Shown: positions 42,657 through 53,196, counted from the stretch's first letter. The stretch: DNA of 64,000 bases from Streptomyces sp. NBC_01116 (GCF_041435495.1 NZ_CP108644.1:682001-746000); one strand, 5' to 3'. Program-made: numbers and translations. Notes: generated from the letters alone by a model not told the origin.

Positions 42657-43994
42657 ATGACGATCGGAAGCTCCCCCTTGTCGACTCGCAACGGACATCC
42701 GGTCGCCACGGATGAGATTCCGGAACAGCGACGCATTCTGGCTGTGCTGGTACTGGCCCAGGTCATGAGCGGCGCCGGTCTCACGGCGGGAATCACCGTC
42801 GGGGCCCTGCTCGCCGAGGAGATGCTCGGCTCCACCGGCCTCGCGGGCGTGCCGAGCGCGCTCTTCACCGCCGGGGCCGCACTCGGCGCGCTCGCCATCG
42901 GCCGGCTCTGCACCCGCTGGGGCCGCCGCCCCGGACTGGCACTGGGCTACGCGACCGGGGCGCTCGGCAGCGTCGGGGTGGTGGTCGCCGCCGCCACCGG
43001 GAGCGTGGCCCTGCTCTTCCCGGCCCTCGTGGTGTACGGAATGGGTACGGCGACCGGCCTCATGGCCCGCTACGCCGGGGCGGATCTGGCTTCCCCCGCC
43101 CGGCGCGGACGGGCCGTGAGCGCGGTGCTGTTCGCCACCACCCTGGGCGCGGTGGCCGGGCCCATGCTGGTGACGCCGGCCGGCGAGGTCGCGCACGCCT
43201 GGGGCGTGCCGCGTCTCGCCGGCCCCTTCCTGCTGGCGGCCGCGGCGTTCGCCGCCACCGCGGTCGTCCTCGCCTGCCTGCTGCGGCCCGATCCGCTCCG
43301 GCTCGCCCAGGAACTGGCCGCCCGGGTCGCCCAGGGCCGGGACACGGACCCCGGCAAGGGGGGCAGCGCGGGTACGGACGGGTCCCGCGACCGGGTCCCG
43401 GCGCCCGCCGGGCGTCACGATGTCGCCGTCGGCACCGCGGTGATGGTCCTGACCCAGGTCGTGATGATCGGGATCATGACGATGACACCGGTGCACATGC
43501 TGGCGCACGGTCATACCGCCCAGGCCGCGGGGCTCGTGATCTCCCTGCACGTCGGGGCGATGTTCCTGCCCTCCCCGCTCACCGGGCTGCTCGTCGACCG
43601 GATCGGCAGACGATGGGTAGCCTGCGCGTCCGGACCGCTGCTGCTGGCGGCAGGGGCACTGGCCGCCCTGTCACCCGCGGGCTCGACACCCGCGCTCGGC
43701 GCCGCTCTGGTACTCCTCGGTCTGGGCTGGAACTTCGGGCTGATCAGCGGCACCGCGATCGTCACCGACGCCCTGCCCCCGGACCGGCGGGCCACGACCC
43801 AGGGCCTGGTGGACGTGGGGCTCGCGGTCGCCGGAGCGGCCGGAAGCCTGGCGTCGGGTCTGGTCGTCGCGCGCGACGGCTACCCGGCGCTGGCCCTGTC
43901 GGGCGGGCTGGCCGCGCTGTTGGTCCTGCCGGTGGCGGGCCGGTTCCCGCGCCGCGCGTCACGGGTGGCCGGTCACCCCGGACCGGGCGGGTGA
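42657..43994 (+). CDS. MFS transporter, probable exporter of the KxGCIS peptide
   Basis: 445 aa from ATG 42657, 20 bases after the previous stop; the SD is poor, and a TTG at 42675 region behind CGGAAG is an alternative. Twelve transmembrane segments in two six-helix halves are separated by a hydrophilic loop (about 222-262, DTDPGKGGSAGTDG). The motif-A relative RLCTRWGRRPG follows helix 2 and DRIGRRWV repeats it in the second half. It matches drug-type MFS permeases of the DHA group. Genomic position makes it the export or immunity gene of the RiPP cluster (inference). Confidence 0.88.
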   Translation: MTIGSSPLSTRNGHPVATDEIPEQRRILAVLVLAQVMSGAGLTAGITVGALLAEEMLGSTGLAGVPSALFTAGAALGALAIGRLCTRWGRRPGLALGYATGALGSVGVVVAAATGSVALLFPALVVYGMGTATGLMARYAGADLASPARRGRAVSAVLFATTLGAVAGPMLVTPAGEVAHAWGVPRLAGPFLLAAAAFAATAVVLACLLRPDPLRLAQELAARVAQGRDTDPGKGGSAGTDGSRDRVPAPAGRHDVAVGTAVMVLTQVVMIGIMTMTPVHMLAHGHTAQAAGLVISLHVGAMFLPSPLTGLLVDRIGRRWVACASGPLLLAAGALAALSPAGSTPALGAALVLLGLGWNFGLISGTAIVTDALPPDRRATTQGLVDVGLAVAGAAGSLASGLVVARDGYPALALSGGLAALLVLPVAGRFPRRASRVAGHPGPGG

Positions 43995-44314
43995 GGGCGG
44001 TGCGGGTGAGGGCCCGAGACGGGCCGATGGAAGGCGGGGGTTTTCGGGCCCGCGGACGATCTCCGCGACATCGAACCGGGCGCATCGCGCTTTGCCCAAA
44101 GGCTTTTCGCCCGCCTCCCGCATGCGTCGACGCCGTTCCCTCTTCGCGGTCCGGAGCGCGTACCGAAGCCGTCGCCCACCAGCGGAAAGGTCCCTGCTGT
44201 TAACGAAATCTTTAACGGTGTTTTGGCGGGCCGGGCGCACAGAACCAGCGTAAATCGGATAACCCAAAGATGGGGACTCCCCATACAGCACATCGTGGGC
44301 TTAACTTAGGTGTC
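43995..44314. other. Gene-free 320-bp interval upstream of DUF6643 gene
   Basis: The first 170 bases follow the MFS stop and show no gene; the last 120 are less GC-rich than the surroundings (TTAACGAAATCTTTAACGG near 44216) and hold a perfect 15-bp palindrome ATGGGGACTCCCCAT (44270-44284) 31 bases ahead of the next start. CTTAACTTAGG (44300-44310) just before the ATG may be a -10-like region, giving a very short leader. The palindrome is a candidate operator. Confidence 0.45.
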
Positions 44315-44797
44315 ATGACGTCCCCCCGCTCCACCTTCGGCGGCGGCTACTACGCCGCGTCGTTCCCCGACACTCCGATCTACGACTCCTTGGTCGCGGA
44401 GCGGGGAACCCCTCAGATCGCGCCCATCCGGGTTCCGGCCGCCTATGACACCGGCAACAGCTACCTGCCGGCCCTGCCGTCGGCGCTGCCCGCCCTGCCC
44501 GCGGCCCCGTCGCAGCAGACCGGTTACGGCTACCCGCAGCAGCAGCCGATGCCGCAGTACCAGCAGGCTCCGGCGCAGCACACGCCGATGCAGCCCGCCC
44601 AGTTGCAGCACGCGCCCGCGCCGTACATCCCGCAGCAGCCCTCGACGGTCCGCGGTTATCCGCAGCAGTCCCAACCGCCGCGGCCCGCGCCCGGCACCGG
44701 GTACGAGTCGATGCGCCCGGCCTCGCCGCGGCCCGCGCCGGCGCAGTCGCCGTACGAGGACCCGTACAACCGGCCGTACCAGAGCCGGGGGTACTGA
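44315..44797 (+). CDS. DUF6643-like Gln/Pro-rich hypothetical protein
   Basis: 160 aa from ATG 44315, selected over an upstream ATG at 44270 that falls inside the palindrome. The N-terminus (SPRSTFGGGYYAASFPDTPIY and SLVAERGTPQIAPIRVP, quoted in part) is characteristic of a small, strongly conserved Streptomyces family recognised as DUF6643-like. The rest is low-complexity with Q, P, Y (YPQQQPMPQYQQ). No fold or activity is apparent. It ends with PYQSRGY. Confidence 0.78.
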   Translation: MTSPRSTFGGGYYAASFPDTPIYDSLVAERGTPQIAPIRVPAAYDTGNSYLPALPSALPALPAAPSQQTGYGYPQQQPMPQYQQAPAQHTPMQPAQLQHAPAPYIPQQPSTVRGYPQQSQPPRPAPGTGYESMRPASPRPAPAQSPYEDPYNRPYQSRGY

Positions 44798-44915
44798 CCG
44801 CGGCTCCGTGCGACGAGGCGCACCGGGGGACGCACCAGACATCAGCCGCATCCAGTGCCGCAGGTGATCCGGAAGCCGCGCGTACGGGGTCAGGGGTTGC
44901 TGGCAGGATGGGCGT

Positions 44916-45743
44916 ATGAGCTTTCCCGTGCTCCGTTCCGCCCACGTCTATCCGGTCAAGTCGCTTGCCGCCCGCGCCTGCGACATGGTCGCCGTCGAGC
45001 CATGGGGACTCGCCGGCGACCGTCGCTGGATGCTGGTCGACAAGGCGTCCAAGGCCGTCACACAGCGTCAGCAGCCGTTCATGGCGCGGATCGCGGCCGA
45101 GCCGCTGCCGGGCGGCGGCGTGCTCCTGTCCGCGCCGGGCTTTCCGTCCCGGCGCGTCGAGGGCCCGGAGGCCGGACGCATGCTCACGGTGGAGCTGCAC
45201 CGGGACACCGTGGTGGTGGAGGAGGCACCGGGTGACGCCCACGACTGGCTGAGCGCGGTGCTCGGTACGGAGGTCCGGCTCGTGCATCTCGACGATCCGT
45301 CGCACCGCAGGCCCGTCGACCCGCTCTTCGCCCGGCCCGGGGACATGGTCTCCCTCGCCGACGGCTACCCGCTGCTGGTGACCACCACGGCGTCGCTCGA
45401 CGCGCTCAACGCCCTGATCGCCACGGGCGACCGGCCCGGCGAGGGCCCGCTGCCGATGGACCGTTTCCGGCCCAACGTGGTGATCGGGGAGACCGAGGCG
45501 TGGGCGGAGGACGGCTGGCGGCGGATCGCCATCGGCGAGGTCGCCTTCACGGTGGCCAAGCCCTGCGGCCGCTGTGTGATGACGACGACCGACCAGCGCA
45601 CCGCCGAGCGGGGCAGGGAGCCGCTGCTCACGCTGGCCCGCCACCGCCGGTTCGGCAAGCAGTTGGTCTTCGGCCAGAACCTGATCCCTGAGGGGACGGG
45701 AGTGATCAGGGTCGGGGACCCCGTACGGATCCTCGACCAGTAG
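44916..45743 (+). CDS. MOSC-domain protein (YcbX-type)
   Basis: 275 aa from ATG 44916. N-terminal MOSC_N beta-barrel part: SAHVYPVKSL followed by GLAGDRRWMLVD. The MOSC core has the cysteine in KPCGRCVMTT, where the conserved Cys (C in CGRC) binds molybdenum cofactor, and RFRPNVVI (R-x-R-N). It likely belongs to the molybdoenzyme-type reductases of N-hydroxylated compounds, as YcbX in E. coli, but only the MOSC part is present here, without the ferredoxin domain. It is followed by a membrane protein gene 44 bases downstream. Confidence 0.92.
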   Translation: MSFPVLRSAHVYPVKSLAARACDMVAVEPWGLAGDRRWMLVDKASKAVTQRQQPFMARIAAEPLPGGGVLLSAPGFPSRRVEGPEAGRMLTVELHRDTVVVEEAPGDAHDWLSAVLGTEVRLVHLDDPSHRRPVDPLFARPGDMVSLADGYPLLVTTTASLDALNALIATGDRPGEGPLPMDRFRPNVVIGETEAWAEDGWRRIAIGEVAFTVAKPCGRCVMTTTDQRTAERGREPLLTLARHRRFGKQLVFGQNLIPEGTGVIRVGDPVRILDQ

Positions 45744-45787
45744 ACAGACCGACAGACCGGTAGAAGAGAAGAAGCGGGGGCGCGGGC

Positions 45788-46393
45788 GTGTGGGTGCTGT
45801 GGGCGCTGTTGCGCGGGCGGGGCAGTCCGCTGCGCCGTGCCACCGATCGCCGCGAGGCCCGGGTGGCCCTCGGAGCGCTGCTGCTCCTCGTGATCGGCGC
45901 CCCGGCCGCGGGGTGGGCGGGCGGGACGATCGCGGACGCGGCTCTCCAGCGGTCGGTCCGGGCCCAGCACGAGGAGCGTCACCCCGTCGACGCGGTCGTG
46001 GTGGGTCCGGCGGGGCCTGAACGGTTCGCCGGTGATCCGGGGGGCGGCGTCGAACGGGCCGCGCGCATCTGGGTGGTGGCGTCCTGGGAGGCCCCGGACG
46101 GCAGTCCGCGCACCGGCAAGGTGGCCACCGCCTCCCGACCGGGCGGCCCGGGGTCCCCGGTGCGGATCTGGACGGACGCGGCGGGCTATCCGGTGCCGCC
46201 GCCGATGGACGGGCGCACCGCCCGGACCCACGCGGTGCTGGGCGGCATCGGCACGTTCCTGCTCGCCGCCGGCGGCGTCGAGGCGGGCCGCCGGCTGGTC
46301 GTGCGGCGCATGGAGCGGCGGCGGTACGCACGGCTCGACCGGGAGTGGGCCGAGGCGGGCCCGGACTGGGGCAGGGCCGGAACGGGCGGCTGA
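45788..46393 (+). CDS. Two-helix membrane protein (Rv1733c-like), unknown
   Basis: 201 aa, GTG start at 45788. A cytoplasmic Arg-rich start precedes a transmembrane helix (about 29-50, ALGALLLLVIGAPAAGW). A ~120-residue extracytoplasmic domain follows (VDAVVVGP, ARIWVVASW, GKVATASRPGGPGS, RIWTDAAGYPVPPP), then a second helix (about 153-170) and a basic C-terminus. The architecture matches actinobacterial Rv1733c-type membrane proteins, which carry an extracytoplasmic beta domain between two helices; the function of the family is unknown. Confidence 0.8.
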   Translation: MWVLWALLRGRGSPLRRATDRREARVALGALLLLVIGAPAAGWAGGTIADAALQRSVRAQHEERHPVDAVVVGPAGPERFAGDPGGGVERAARIWVVASWEAPDGSPRTGKVATASRPGGPGSPVRIWTDAAGYPVPPPMDGRTARTHAVLGGIGTFLLAAGGVEAGRRLVVRRMERRRYARLDREWAEAGPDWGRAGTGG

Positions 46394-46560
46394 CCACGGC
46401 CTCCCCCGGCCGGAGACGACGGCGGGCGACATCGCTCGACGGGGCGGACTCGTCAACTCCCGCCCCTCACGCGCGCTACGGTGGTCCGACCCCGTCCGCC
46501 TCCCCGGCGACGGACTGAACCGAGGCATCGCACAGCACGAGGTGGGGGCACAGCAACGCC

Positions 46561-48993
46561 ATGGCACAGGGCACGGTCCAGGTGACGCACACCGGCACAT
46601 CGCGATGGCGCCGCCGCACGGGCGAGTACGCCTCCCTCTCCGCGGCCCTGGAGGCGGCAGCCGACGGCGACGTCCTCACCGTCGCGCCCGGGACGTATCG
46701 GGAGAATCTCGTCGTCCGTCGCGCGGTGACGCTGCGCGGCCCCGAGGGTTCGGTCGGCTCCGTCCGGATCGCGCCGGTCGACGGCGTACCGCTGACCGTG
46801 CGCGCCTCCGCGGTCATCCAGGACCTCCATATCGAGGGCCAGGACTCGGCGGCCCCGGCGCTGCTGGTCGAGGACGGCACCGCGGAGCTGACGGACCTGC
46901 GGATCGTGACGCGGTCCGCCGCGGGCATCGAGGTGCGCGGCGCGGCCCGGCCCACCGTGCGGCGCTGCACGGTCGACAATCCGGCCGGGGTCGGCATCGC
47001 CGTGCTGGACGGTGCGGGCGGTGTGTTCGAGGAGTGCGAGGTCGTCTCGGCCGGCCAGTCCGGGGTCTCGGTCCGCGACGGCGGGCATCCGCGCCTGGAC
47101 CGCTGCCGCATCCACCACGCGTCCGGGGCGGGCATCGGCGTCACCGGCGAGGGCAGCGGTCTGGAGGCGTTCGGCTGCGAGGTCTACGAGATCAAGGGCA
47201 GCGGCATCCAGGTCACCGCGCGCGGCTCGGCCCACCTGACCGACTGCACCGTGCACCGTACCTCGGCGGACGGCGTCACGCTGGACACCGACGCGGTGCT
47301 CACGCTCGCCGACTGCGACATCCACGACATCCCGGAGAACGCCGTCGACCTGCGGTCGCGTTCGGTGCTCACGCTGACCCGGTCCACCGTCCGCCGCTTC
47401 GGCCGCAACGGGCTCTCGGTCTGGGACCCGGGAACCCGGGTCGACGCCAACCAGTGCGAGATCCACGACAGCACGGGCGACTATCCGGCGGTCTGGGTCA
47501 GCGACGGCGCGACGGTGATACTGGACGCCTGCCGGGTGCACGACGTGCCCGACGCGCTGTTCGTCCTCGACCGGGGATCGCGCGCCGACGTCGTGGACAG
47601 CGACCTCTCCCAGATCCGCAACACCGCCGTCTCCGTGAGCGACGGGGCCACCGCCCAGCTGGACGACTGCCGGATCCGGGAGGCGTCCACGGGCGCCTGG
47701 TTCCGCGACCACGGCAGCGGCGGCACGCTGAACAACTGCACCATTGACGCGGCGCAGACCGGGGTCATCGTCACCAAGGGCGCGGACCCCACCATCGAGC
47801 GCTGCACGGTCACCTCCCCGGCCGAGGCGGGGTTCTACGTCTCGGCCGAGGGCCGGGGCACCTTCGACAGCTGCCGGGTGACGGGCAGCGAGGGCTACGG
47901 CTTCCACATCATGGAGGGCTGCCGCACCACCCTCACCCGCTGCCGTACCGAGCGGTGCGCCCGGGGCGGTTACGAATTCCCCGAGGGCGACAGCGCCGCC
48001 GCGACCGGGCCGGTTGCCGAGAACTGCACGAGCGACGAGAGCGGTCTGCGTACGGCGTCGGCCCCGCCGCCGCCCGCGGTGCTGACGGAAACGCGGTCGA
48101 CGCCCGGTCTGCTGGGCGCGCTGCCCGGGCAGCGCGCGGTCGAGCCCGCTCCGCAACCGGTCGCCCCGGTGGAGTCGGCCCGGGACTCCTCGGCGGTCCT
48201 CGGCGAGCTGGACGCGCTGGTGGGCCTGGACAGCGTCAAGCGCGAGGTGCGGGCGCTGACCGACATGATCGAGGTGGGCCGCCGCCGCCAGGAGGCCGGT
48301 CTCAAGGCCGCGTCCGTCCGCCGGCACCTCGTCTTCACCGGCTCCCCCGGTACGGGAAAGACCACGGTCGCCCGGCTGTACGGGGAGATCCTGGCCTCGC
48401 TCGGTGTGCTGGAGCGCGGCCACCTGGTCGAGGTCTCCCGGGTGGACCTGGTCGGGGAGCACATCGGCTCGACGGCCATCCGGACCCAGGAGGCGTTCGA
48501 CCGGGCGCGCGGCGGGGTGCTGTTCGTCGACGAGGCGTACGCCCTCTCCCCCGAGGACTCCGGGCGGGACTTCGGGCGGGAGGCCATCGACACGCTGGTG
48601 AAGCTGATGGAGGACCACCGGGACGCGGTGGTCGTGATCGTCGCGGGCTACACCCACGAGATGGAGCGGTTCCTCACCGTCAACCCCGGGGTGGCCTCGC
48701 GGTTCTCGCGGACCATCACCTTCCACGACTACCTCCCCGAGGAGCTGCTGCGGATCGTCGAGCAGCAGGCCGAGGAGCACGAGTACAGCCTGGCGGAGGG
48801 CACCGGGGAGGCGTTGCTCAAGTACTTCACGGAGCTGCCCAAGGGCCCCGCCTTCGGCAACGGCCGCACCGCCCGCCAGACCTTCGAGTCGATGGTGGAG
48901 CGGCACGCGGGCCGGGTCGCCCAGCTCGCCGAGACGAGCACGGACGACCTGACCCTGCTCTACCCGGAGGATCTCCCCGGGCTGCCCTTCTGA
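46561..48993 (+). CDS. Right-handed beta-helix fused to CbxX/CfxQ-type AAA+ ATPase
   Basis: 810 aa from ATG 46561. Residues ~20-480 are parallel beta-helix repeats of pectate-lyase type: successive 22-24-residue coils each with a D/C-x-I/V core (for example [35 protein letters not shown]). From ~545 an AAA+ domain: Walker [10 protein letters not shown], Walker [11 protein letters not shown], sensor-1 IVAGYTHEM and [11 protein letters not shown] (arginine finger/sensor 2). The ATPase resembles CbxX and the type VII secretion EccA AAA domains. It probably acts as a remodelling chaperone with the helix as substrate or partner platform. No secretion genes are adjacent. The 3' end overlaps the convergent gene by 34 bases. 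Confidence 0.92.
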   Translation: MAQGTVQVTHTGTSRWRRRTGEYASLSAALEAAADGDVLTVAPGTYRENLVVRRAVTLRGPEGSVGSVRIAPVDGVPLTVRASAVIQDLHIEGQDSAAPALLVEDGTAELTDLRIVTRSAAGIEVRGAARPTVRRCTVDNPAGVGIAVLDGAGGVFEECEVVSAGQSGVSVRDGGHPRLDRCRIHHASGAGIGVTGEGSGLEAFGCEVYEIKGSGIQVTARGSAHLTDCTVHRTSADGVTLDTDAVLTLADCDIHDIPENAVDLRSRSVLTLTRSTVRRFGRNGLSVWDPGTRVDANQCEIHDSTGDYPAVWVSDGATVILDACRVHDVPDALFVLDRGSRADVVDSDLSQIRNTAVSVSDGATAQLDDCRIREASTGAWFRDHGSGGTLNNCTIDAAQTGVIVTKGADPTIERCTVTSPAEAGFYVSAEGRGTFDSCRVTGSEGYGFHIMEGCRTTLTRCRTERCARGGYEFPEGDSAAATGPVAENCTSDESGLRTASAPPPPAVLTETRSTPGLLGALPGQRAVEPAPQPVAPVESARDSSAVLGELDALVGLDSVKREVRALTDMIEVGRRRQEAGLKAASVRRHLVFTGSPGTGKTTVARLYGEILASLGVLERGHLVEVSRVDLVGEHIGSTAIRTQEAFDRARGGVLFVDEAYALSPEDSGRDFGREAIDTLVKLMEDHRDAVVVIVAGYTHEMERFLTVNPGVASRFSRTITFHDYLPEELLRIVEQQAEEHEYSLAEGTGEALLKYFTELPKGPAFGNGRTARQTFESMVERHAGRVAQLAETSTDDLTLLYPEDLPGLPF

Positions 48994-51566
48994 AGGCCCG
49001 CCTCCGCCTGCCGGGGCACCAGCGGCCCCAGTTCGTCGATGAGGGCGGCCCGCGCCTCGGCGAAGGCCGGGTCGGCCTGGTAGTCGGAGTGCCCGAGGAT
49101 CGGTTCGGGCAGCGGGAGCTTCGTGGTCCGTCCGTAGGCCAGCGGGTCCTTCAAGGGGCCACGGTCGACGCCCGGGTCGGGGTCGGCGCAGATGCGGACG
49201 GGACCGCCGATCGGGTCGGTGGCCCGCCACAGATTGCGCCAGCAGTGCACCGAGCGGTGCAGCCCGAGCATGGGCTCGGCTCCGAAGTAGGCCGGGAACC
49301 ACCGCCCGTACAGCCGCTCCAGGGGGGAGCCGTAGGTGAGGAGCGCGACCCGGCGGCGGGTCGCGTCGGGCAGTTGCCAGACGGCGGACGCGGCGAGCAC
49401 GCTGCCCTGCGAGTGGCCCGAGATGACGAGCCGGCCCCGGGGCGTGGTCGACGTCCAGGCGGACATCCGGGAGGCGAGGTCGGGGACGGCGCGCTCGGCG
49501 TAGCACGGGGGCGCGAAGGGGTGGGCGGCGCGCGGCCAGAAGGTGCCCACGTCCCAGAGGATGCCGATGGTGCGGCGGGCCGAGGCGTCCTTGTAGGCGC
49601 GCCGGCCGCCGGCGACGAACAGGACGAATCCGAAGCCGATCAGCCAGGAGCCGGTCGACTGCGCGGCCTCGGCGAACGATTCGATGAGCGGCCAGCTCCC
49701 GTCGGCGGCCCGGCCCGGCACCTCGTCACTGCGCCAGGAGCCGATGACCGCGCCGGTCCCGAGCAGCAGGGCGGCCCCGGAGACCACGCCGATGATCCAG
49801 GGCGCGGAGTCGGTGAGGGCGGCGGTCGCGCGGATCCGGGCGATGCGTCGGGTACGGCCCTCGTCGGGCGGTTCGGGGGCGTACTCCGCCTCGATGACCG
49901 GGCCGAGGCGGCGGGCGGTGCGCGCGGTGCGGACGATCAGCACCAGGACCGGGACGAGCAGGAGCAGCAGAAGCACCGGGATGACGGAGGCCTGCCAGCT
50001 GAGCAGGACCGGCGGCCCGGCGATGTCGCTGTCGTGGCCCATGCCCGGGCTGCCGGGCCCGTCGAGCCAGTCGGCGACGCGCTGGGCCACCCCGCCGGTC
50101 ATCACGCCGCCGAGGGCGCAGGCGAGCATCGCGACCGCGGGGCCGCCGAGTCCGTGGAGGACGGTGCGCGGTTCGGGGGTGCGCCGGTAGAGGCTCCGGG
50201 CGACCAGGGCGAGGACGACGACGAGGATGCCCTGGCCGAGGGCGAGGAGGCGGAAGGCGGTCTCGCCGGGCAGGCTGCCCGAGGACTGCCAGTCCGGGCG
50301 CGACCAGGAGGCGTGCACGACGGCGAGGGCGAGCAGGGCGAGCGCGGAGCCGGGCAGCCAGGTGATGAGGGCGGTGTCCAGCTTGGTGTCGCGGGTCCGT
50401 TCGCTGCGGCCCCGGCGGCAGACGACCGCGAGGACGACGAGCGCGCACAGGACGATGCCGCCCTCGACGACCGCGCCGAAGAACGGGGGCACCGGGCCTT
50501 CGGCGCCCCGGTCGTGCCGGGCGGCGGCGCCGGCGACGGCCGCGGCGACGGTCAGGAACCCGGCCGCCGTGTGGGCGGCGCGGAGCCGGGCGACGATGCG
50601 GCGGCCGTACCAGAAGCCGGGCCTGCCGAGCGCGGGTCGGACCGGGACGGGCGGGCGCGGGGCCCCGTCCGTCTCCGGACCGGGTGCGTCGGGGCCGTGG
50701 GCCTCGTCCGCCCCTTCGGGGTCGTGGACGTCGATGTCCCCTTCGTCCAGGGGGCCCTGGGACTCGTACGCGCTCCAGGTCCGGTTGGACAGGTACCACA
50801 GGAGTCCCACCAGGGCCGCGGGCACGACGGCGGCCAGGGCGAGGCGGCGGCCGGGCTGGGACCACCAGCCGCCCTGCCGGGCCGACAGGAAGCCGAGCCA
50901 GGACCGGCGTTCGGCGCAGGCCTCGGCGCCCGCGCACTGCCAGGCCAGCAGGTCCAGGGCGACCTCGCAGGCGGCCGCCGTGAGCAGCACGGTGAGGCTG
51001 AGCGCGACGAGCCGCACCAGCACGCCGTACAGCCGGACCGCTCGGGCGCGGCCGGTGGCGGTGGGACGCATCCAGTGGGCGAGGTTGACCACCATGAACG
51101 GCAGGAGCAGCAGCCACAGGGCGCGGGAGCCGTTGCCGGAGGTGAGGCCGGACCAGCAGTACGCCTCGGCGACGGGCTCGTCCCGGTAGCGCTCGGGGTG
51201 CTTCTCGCCGTGGGCGTCCTCGGTGCGCCGGTACACGGCCGCGGTCTCGTCCCCGGTGACCCGGACGGTGCGCGGGTCGCCCAGCACCTCCTGCGGGGTG
51301 GCACCGCCGACGCCGTGGACGAGCAGTTCGAGTGCGGTCCCGGTGTGCTGGGGGGACGGGGAGGAAGGCGGGGGCGGGGACGGGGAGGGTACGGCAGGAG
51401 CCAAGGGGGGACTCTCTCTCGGGCGCGCCGGCCTCGCGGCCGACGATGACGTGCACAGGAGCGGGAGGTGCGGGGCCGGGACGCCGTGGGCTCCGGGCGT
51501 GGTGACCCGCCGGTCGCGAGGTCCCCAGGATTCCGGGCGCGGGGCGGGTGCGTGAAGCGGTCTCAC
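48960..51566 (-). CDS. Large multi-pass membrane protein with C-terminal alpha/beta-hydrolase (lipase-like) domain
   Basis: Up to 868 aa; the start is uncertain (ATG 51566 gives a Pro-rich N-terminus, while a TTG near 51405 behind GAGAGAG may be real). About 10 transmembrane helices from 150 to 650, with a long hydrophilic loop around 270-330 (acidic/Pro-rich, [13 protein letters not shown]). The C-terminal ~200 residues contain a nucleophile elbow, [13 protein letters not shown], and [14 protein letters not shown], as in lipases. LLVHGVGG near the N-terminus, also hydrolase-like, suggests that the hydrolase fold is interrupted by the membrane part. A membrane lipase or esterase; substrate unknown. 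Confidence 0.78.
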   Translation of the reverse strand: MRPLHAPAPRPESWGPRDRRVTTPGAHGVPAPHLPLLCTSSSAARPARPRESPPLAPAVPSPSPPPPSSPSPQHTGTALELLVHGVGGATPQEVLGDPRTVRVTGDETAAVYRRTEDAHGEKHPERYRDEPVAEAYCWSGLTSGNGSRALWLLLLPFMVVNLAHWMRPTATGRARAVRLYGVLVRLVALSLTVLLTAAACEVALDLLAWQCAGAEACAERRSWLGFLSARQGGWWSQPGRRLALAAVVPAALVGLLWYLSNRTWSAYESQGPLDEGDIDVHDPEGADEAHGPDAPGPETDGAPRPPVPVRPALGRPGFWYGRRIVARLRAAHTAAGFLTVAAAVAGAAARHDRGAEGPVPPFFGAVVEGGIVLCALVVLAVVCRRGRSERTRDTKLDTALITWLPGSALALLALAVVHASWSRPDWQSSGSLPGETAFRLLALGQGILVVVLALVARSLYRRTPEPRTVLHGLGGPAVAMLACALGGVMTGGVAQRVADWLDGPGSPGMGHDSDIAGPPVLLSWQASVIPVLLLLLLVPVLVLIVRTARTARRLGPVIEAEYAPEPPDEGRTRRIARIRATAALTDSAPWIIGVVSGAALLLGTGAVIGSWRSDEVPGRAADGSWPLIESFAEAAQSTGSWLIGFGFVLFVAGGRRAYKDASARRTIGILWDVGTFWPRAAHPFAPPCYAERAVPDLASRMSAWTSTTPRGRLVISGHSQGSVLAASAVWQLPDATRRRVALLTYGSPLERLYGRWFPAYFGAEPMLGLHRSVHCWRNLWRATDPIGGPVRICADPDPGVDRGPLKDPLAYGRTTKLPLPEPILGHSDYQADPAFAEARAALIDELGPLVPRQAEAGLQKGSPGRSSG

Positions 51567-51669
51567 GGAATCTCCCCAGGTGATACGCCGGACATGCCTG
51601 CGTGGCAGGATGAGCGTGTCGCGCAGACCGCTGCGGACCGTACGGCAGAGGGAAGGACCGGACCCGGCG

Positions 51670-52527
51670 TTGAGCGAGAATCAGAACCTGCTCGCGGAAC
51701 AGCGACGCGCGCTGATCCTCGACGAGGTGCGCAGGCGCGGTGGGGTCCGGGTCAACGAGCTGACCCGCAAGCTGAACGTCTCCGACATGACGATCCGCCG
51801 GGATCTGGACGCGCTGGCCCGCCAGGGCGTGATCGAGAAGGTCCACGGCGGCGCGGTCCCGGTCGTCGAGGCGAGTACGCACGAGCCGGGGTTCGAGGCG
51901 AAGTCGGCGCTGGAGCTGAGCGCCAAGGAGGACATCGCGCGGGCGGCGGCGGCGTTGGCGGTGCCCGGCAGCGCGATCGCGCTCTCGGGCGGTACGACGA
52001 CCTTCGCGCTGGCCCGGCACCTGCTGGACGTGCCGGATCTGACGGTGGTGACCAACTCGGTGCGGGTGGCCGATGTGTTCCATGACGCGCAGCGTCCGGC
52101 CGGGGGGCGCGGCGCGCGGCCCGGGGCGGCGACGGTGGTGCTGACGGGCGGGGTGCGCACGCCTTCGGACTCGCTGGTCGGGCCGGTCGCGGACCGGGCG
52201 ATCGACTCCCTCCACTTCGATGTGCTGTTCCTCGGTGTGCACGGGATCTCTGCCGAGGCCGGGCTCTCGACGCCCAATCTCGCGGAGGCGGAGACCAACC
52301 GCCGGTTCGTCCGGGCGGCGCGTCGGATCGTGGTCGTGGCCGATCACACCAAGTGGGGCACGGTGGGCCTGAGTTCCTTCGCCGCGCTGGAGGAGGTCGA
52401 CACGTTCGTCACGGACGCGGGCCTGGCTCCGGGGACGCGCGCGGAGATCGAGGATCATCTGCCGGGTCTGCTGGTGGCGGGCGACGTCCCCGCCGGGGCC
52501 GACGGCGCTTCGCCCGCCGAGGGCTGA
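51670..52527 (+). CDS. DeoR/GlpR-family transcriptional regulator
   Basis: 285 aa from TTG 51670, preferred because homologue-like N-terminal sequence begins LSENQNLLAEQRR; upstream ATGs at 51580 and 51610 add an Arg-rich stretch and no SD is ideal. The DeoR-type HTH (RRALILDEVRRRGGVRVNEL, then MTIRRDLDAL) is followed by the effector-binding sugar-isomerase-like domain with GGTTTFALA, VVTNS, LTGGV and DHTKWG. These regulate sugar or deoxynucleoside phosphate metabolism. No target operon is adjacent: the gene is divergent from the membrane hydrolase. Confidence 0.9.
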   Translation: MSENQNLLAEQRRALILDEVRRRGGVRVNELTRKLNVSDMTIRRDLDALARQGVIEKVHGGAVPVVEASTHEPGFEAKSALELSAKEDIARAAAALAVPGSAIALSGGTTTFALARHLLDVPDLTVVTNSVRVADVFHDAQRPAGGRGARPGAATVVLTGGVRTPSDSLVGPVADRAIDSLHFDVLFLGVHGISAEAGLSTPNLAEAETNRRFVRAARRIVVVADHTKWGTVGLSSFAALEEVDTFVTDAGLAPGTRAEIEDHLPGLLVAGDVPAGADGASPAEG

Positions 52528-52548
52528 GCCGGGCCGTCGGGCCCGTTC

Positions 52549-52570
52549 TGCCCGGCGGGTCCGCCGGGCA
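52549..52570 (+). terminator. Terminator-like hairpin after the DeoR gene
   Basis: Ten-base arms TGCCCGGCGG / CCGCCGGGCA around a two-base GT loop, 21 bases after the stop and 18 bases before the next start. A U-tract is absent. Confidence 0.6.
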
Positions 52571-52587
52571 CCCCATAGGATCGGGGG

Positions 52588-53034
52588 GTGGCCGTATTCC
52601 GGATCGAGCGCTTCTCCCCTCTCCCCGCAGCCGAGGCCTGGCGCCGGGTGACCGACTGGGAACGGCACGCCGCGCAGGTGCCGTTGACCGCGATCTCGGT
52701 CCCGACCGGGCTTCCCTCGCAGCTCGGGACGGTCTTCGTGGCGCGTACGGGGCTGGGCCCGCTGGCGTTCGACGATCCGATGGAAGTGGTGCGGTGGACG
52801 CCGCCCGCCGGGGGCCGGGCCGGGGTCTGCCGACTGGAGAAGCGCGGGTCGGTGGTGCTGGGCCGGGCCTCGATCGACGTGCTTCCCACGGATTCCGGTT
52901 CCCATGTGGTCTGGGTCGAGGAACTGCGGGTGCGGCTGGTGCCCCGGTGGGGTGATCCGGTGCTCGCCTCCACCGGGCGGCGGATGTTCGGCAAGGTCCT
53001 GGACGCCCTGCTCTCCTCCCCCGGCGACCGGTAG
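52588..53034 (+). CDS. SRPBCC-family small protein
   Basis: 148 aa from GTG 52588, behind GGATCGGGG. The START/SRPBCC fold is read from its N-terminal beta-strand/helix (FSPLPAAEAWRRVTDWERHAAQVPLT), the R-x-G-x-G-P core (RTGLGPLAFDDPMEVVRW), and the C-terminal helix (GRRMFGKVLDALLS). It likely binds a hydrophobic ligand, with no catalytic residues visible. Related to the SRPBCC gene at 57000 but not closely. Co-directional with the DeoR gene but separated by a hairpin. Confidence 0.82.
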   Translation: MAVFRIERFSPLPAAEAWRRVTDWERHAAQVPLTAISVPTGLPSQLGTVFVARTGLGPLAFDDPMEVVRWTPPAGGRAGVCRLEKRGSVVLGRASIDVLPTDSGSHVVWVEELRVRLVPRWGDPVLASTGRRMFGKVLDALLSSPGDR

Positions 53035-53196
53035 GGCCGCCGGGCCGGAGCAGGCGCGCCTCGGCTTCTCCGCGAAGATCGCCAACGACCGGATGGCCGA
53101 TTCGGCACGGGTGATGTGACCGTCACACGATTGACTCGTTTGTCGGTATGACATCCCCGCCAGATCCCCGCCACGGCCCCGGAAGGCACCCATTTC

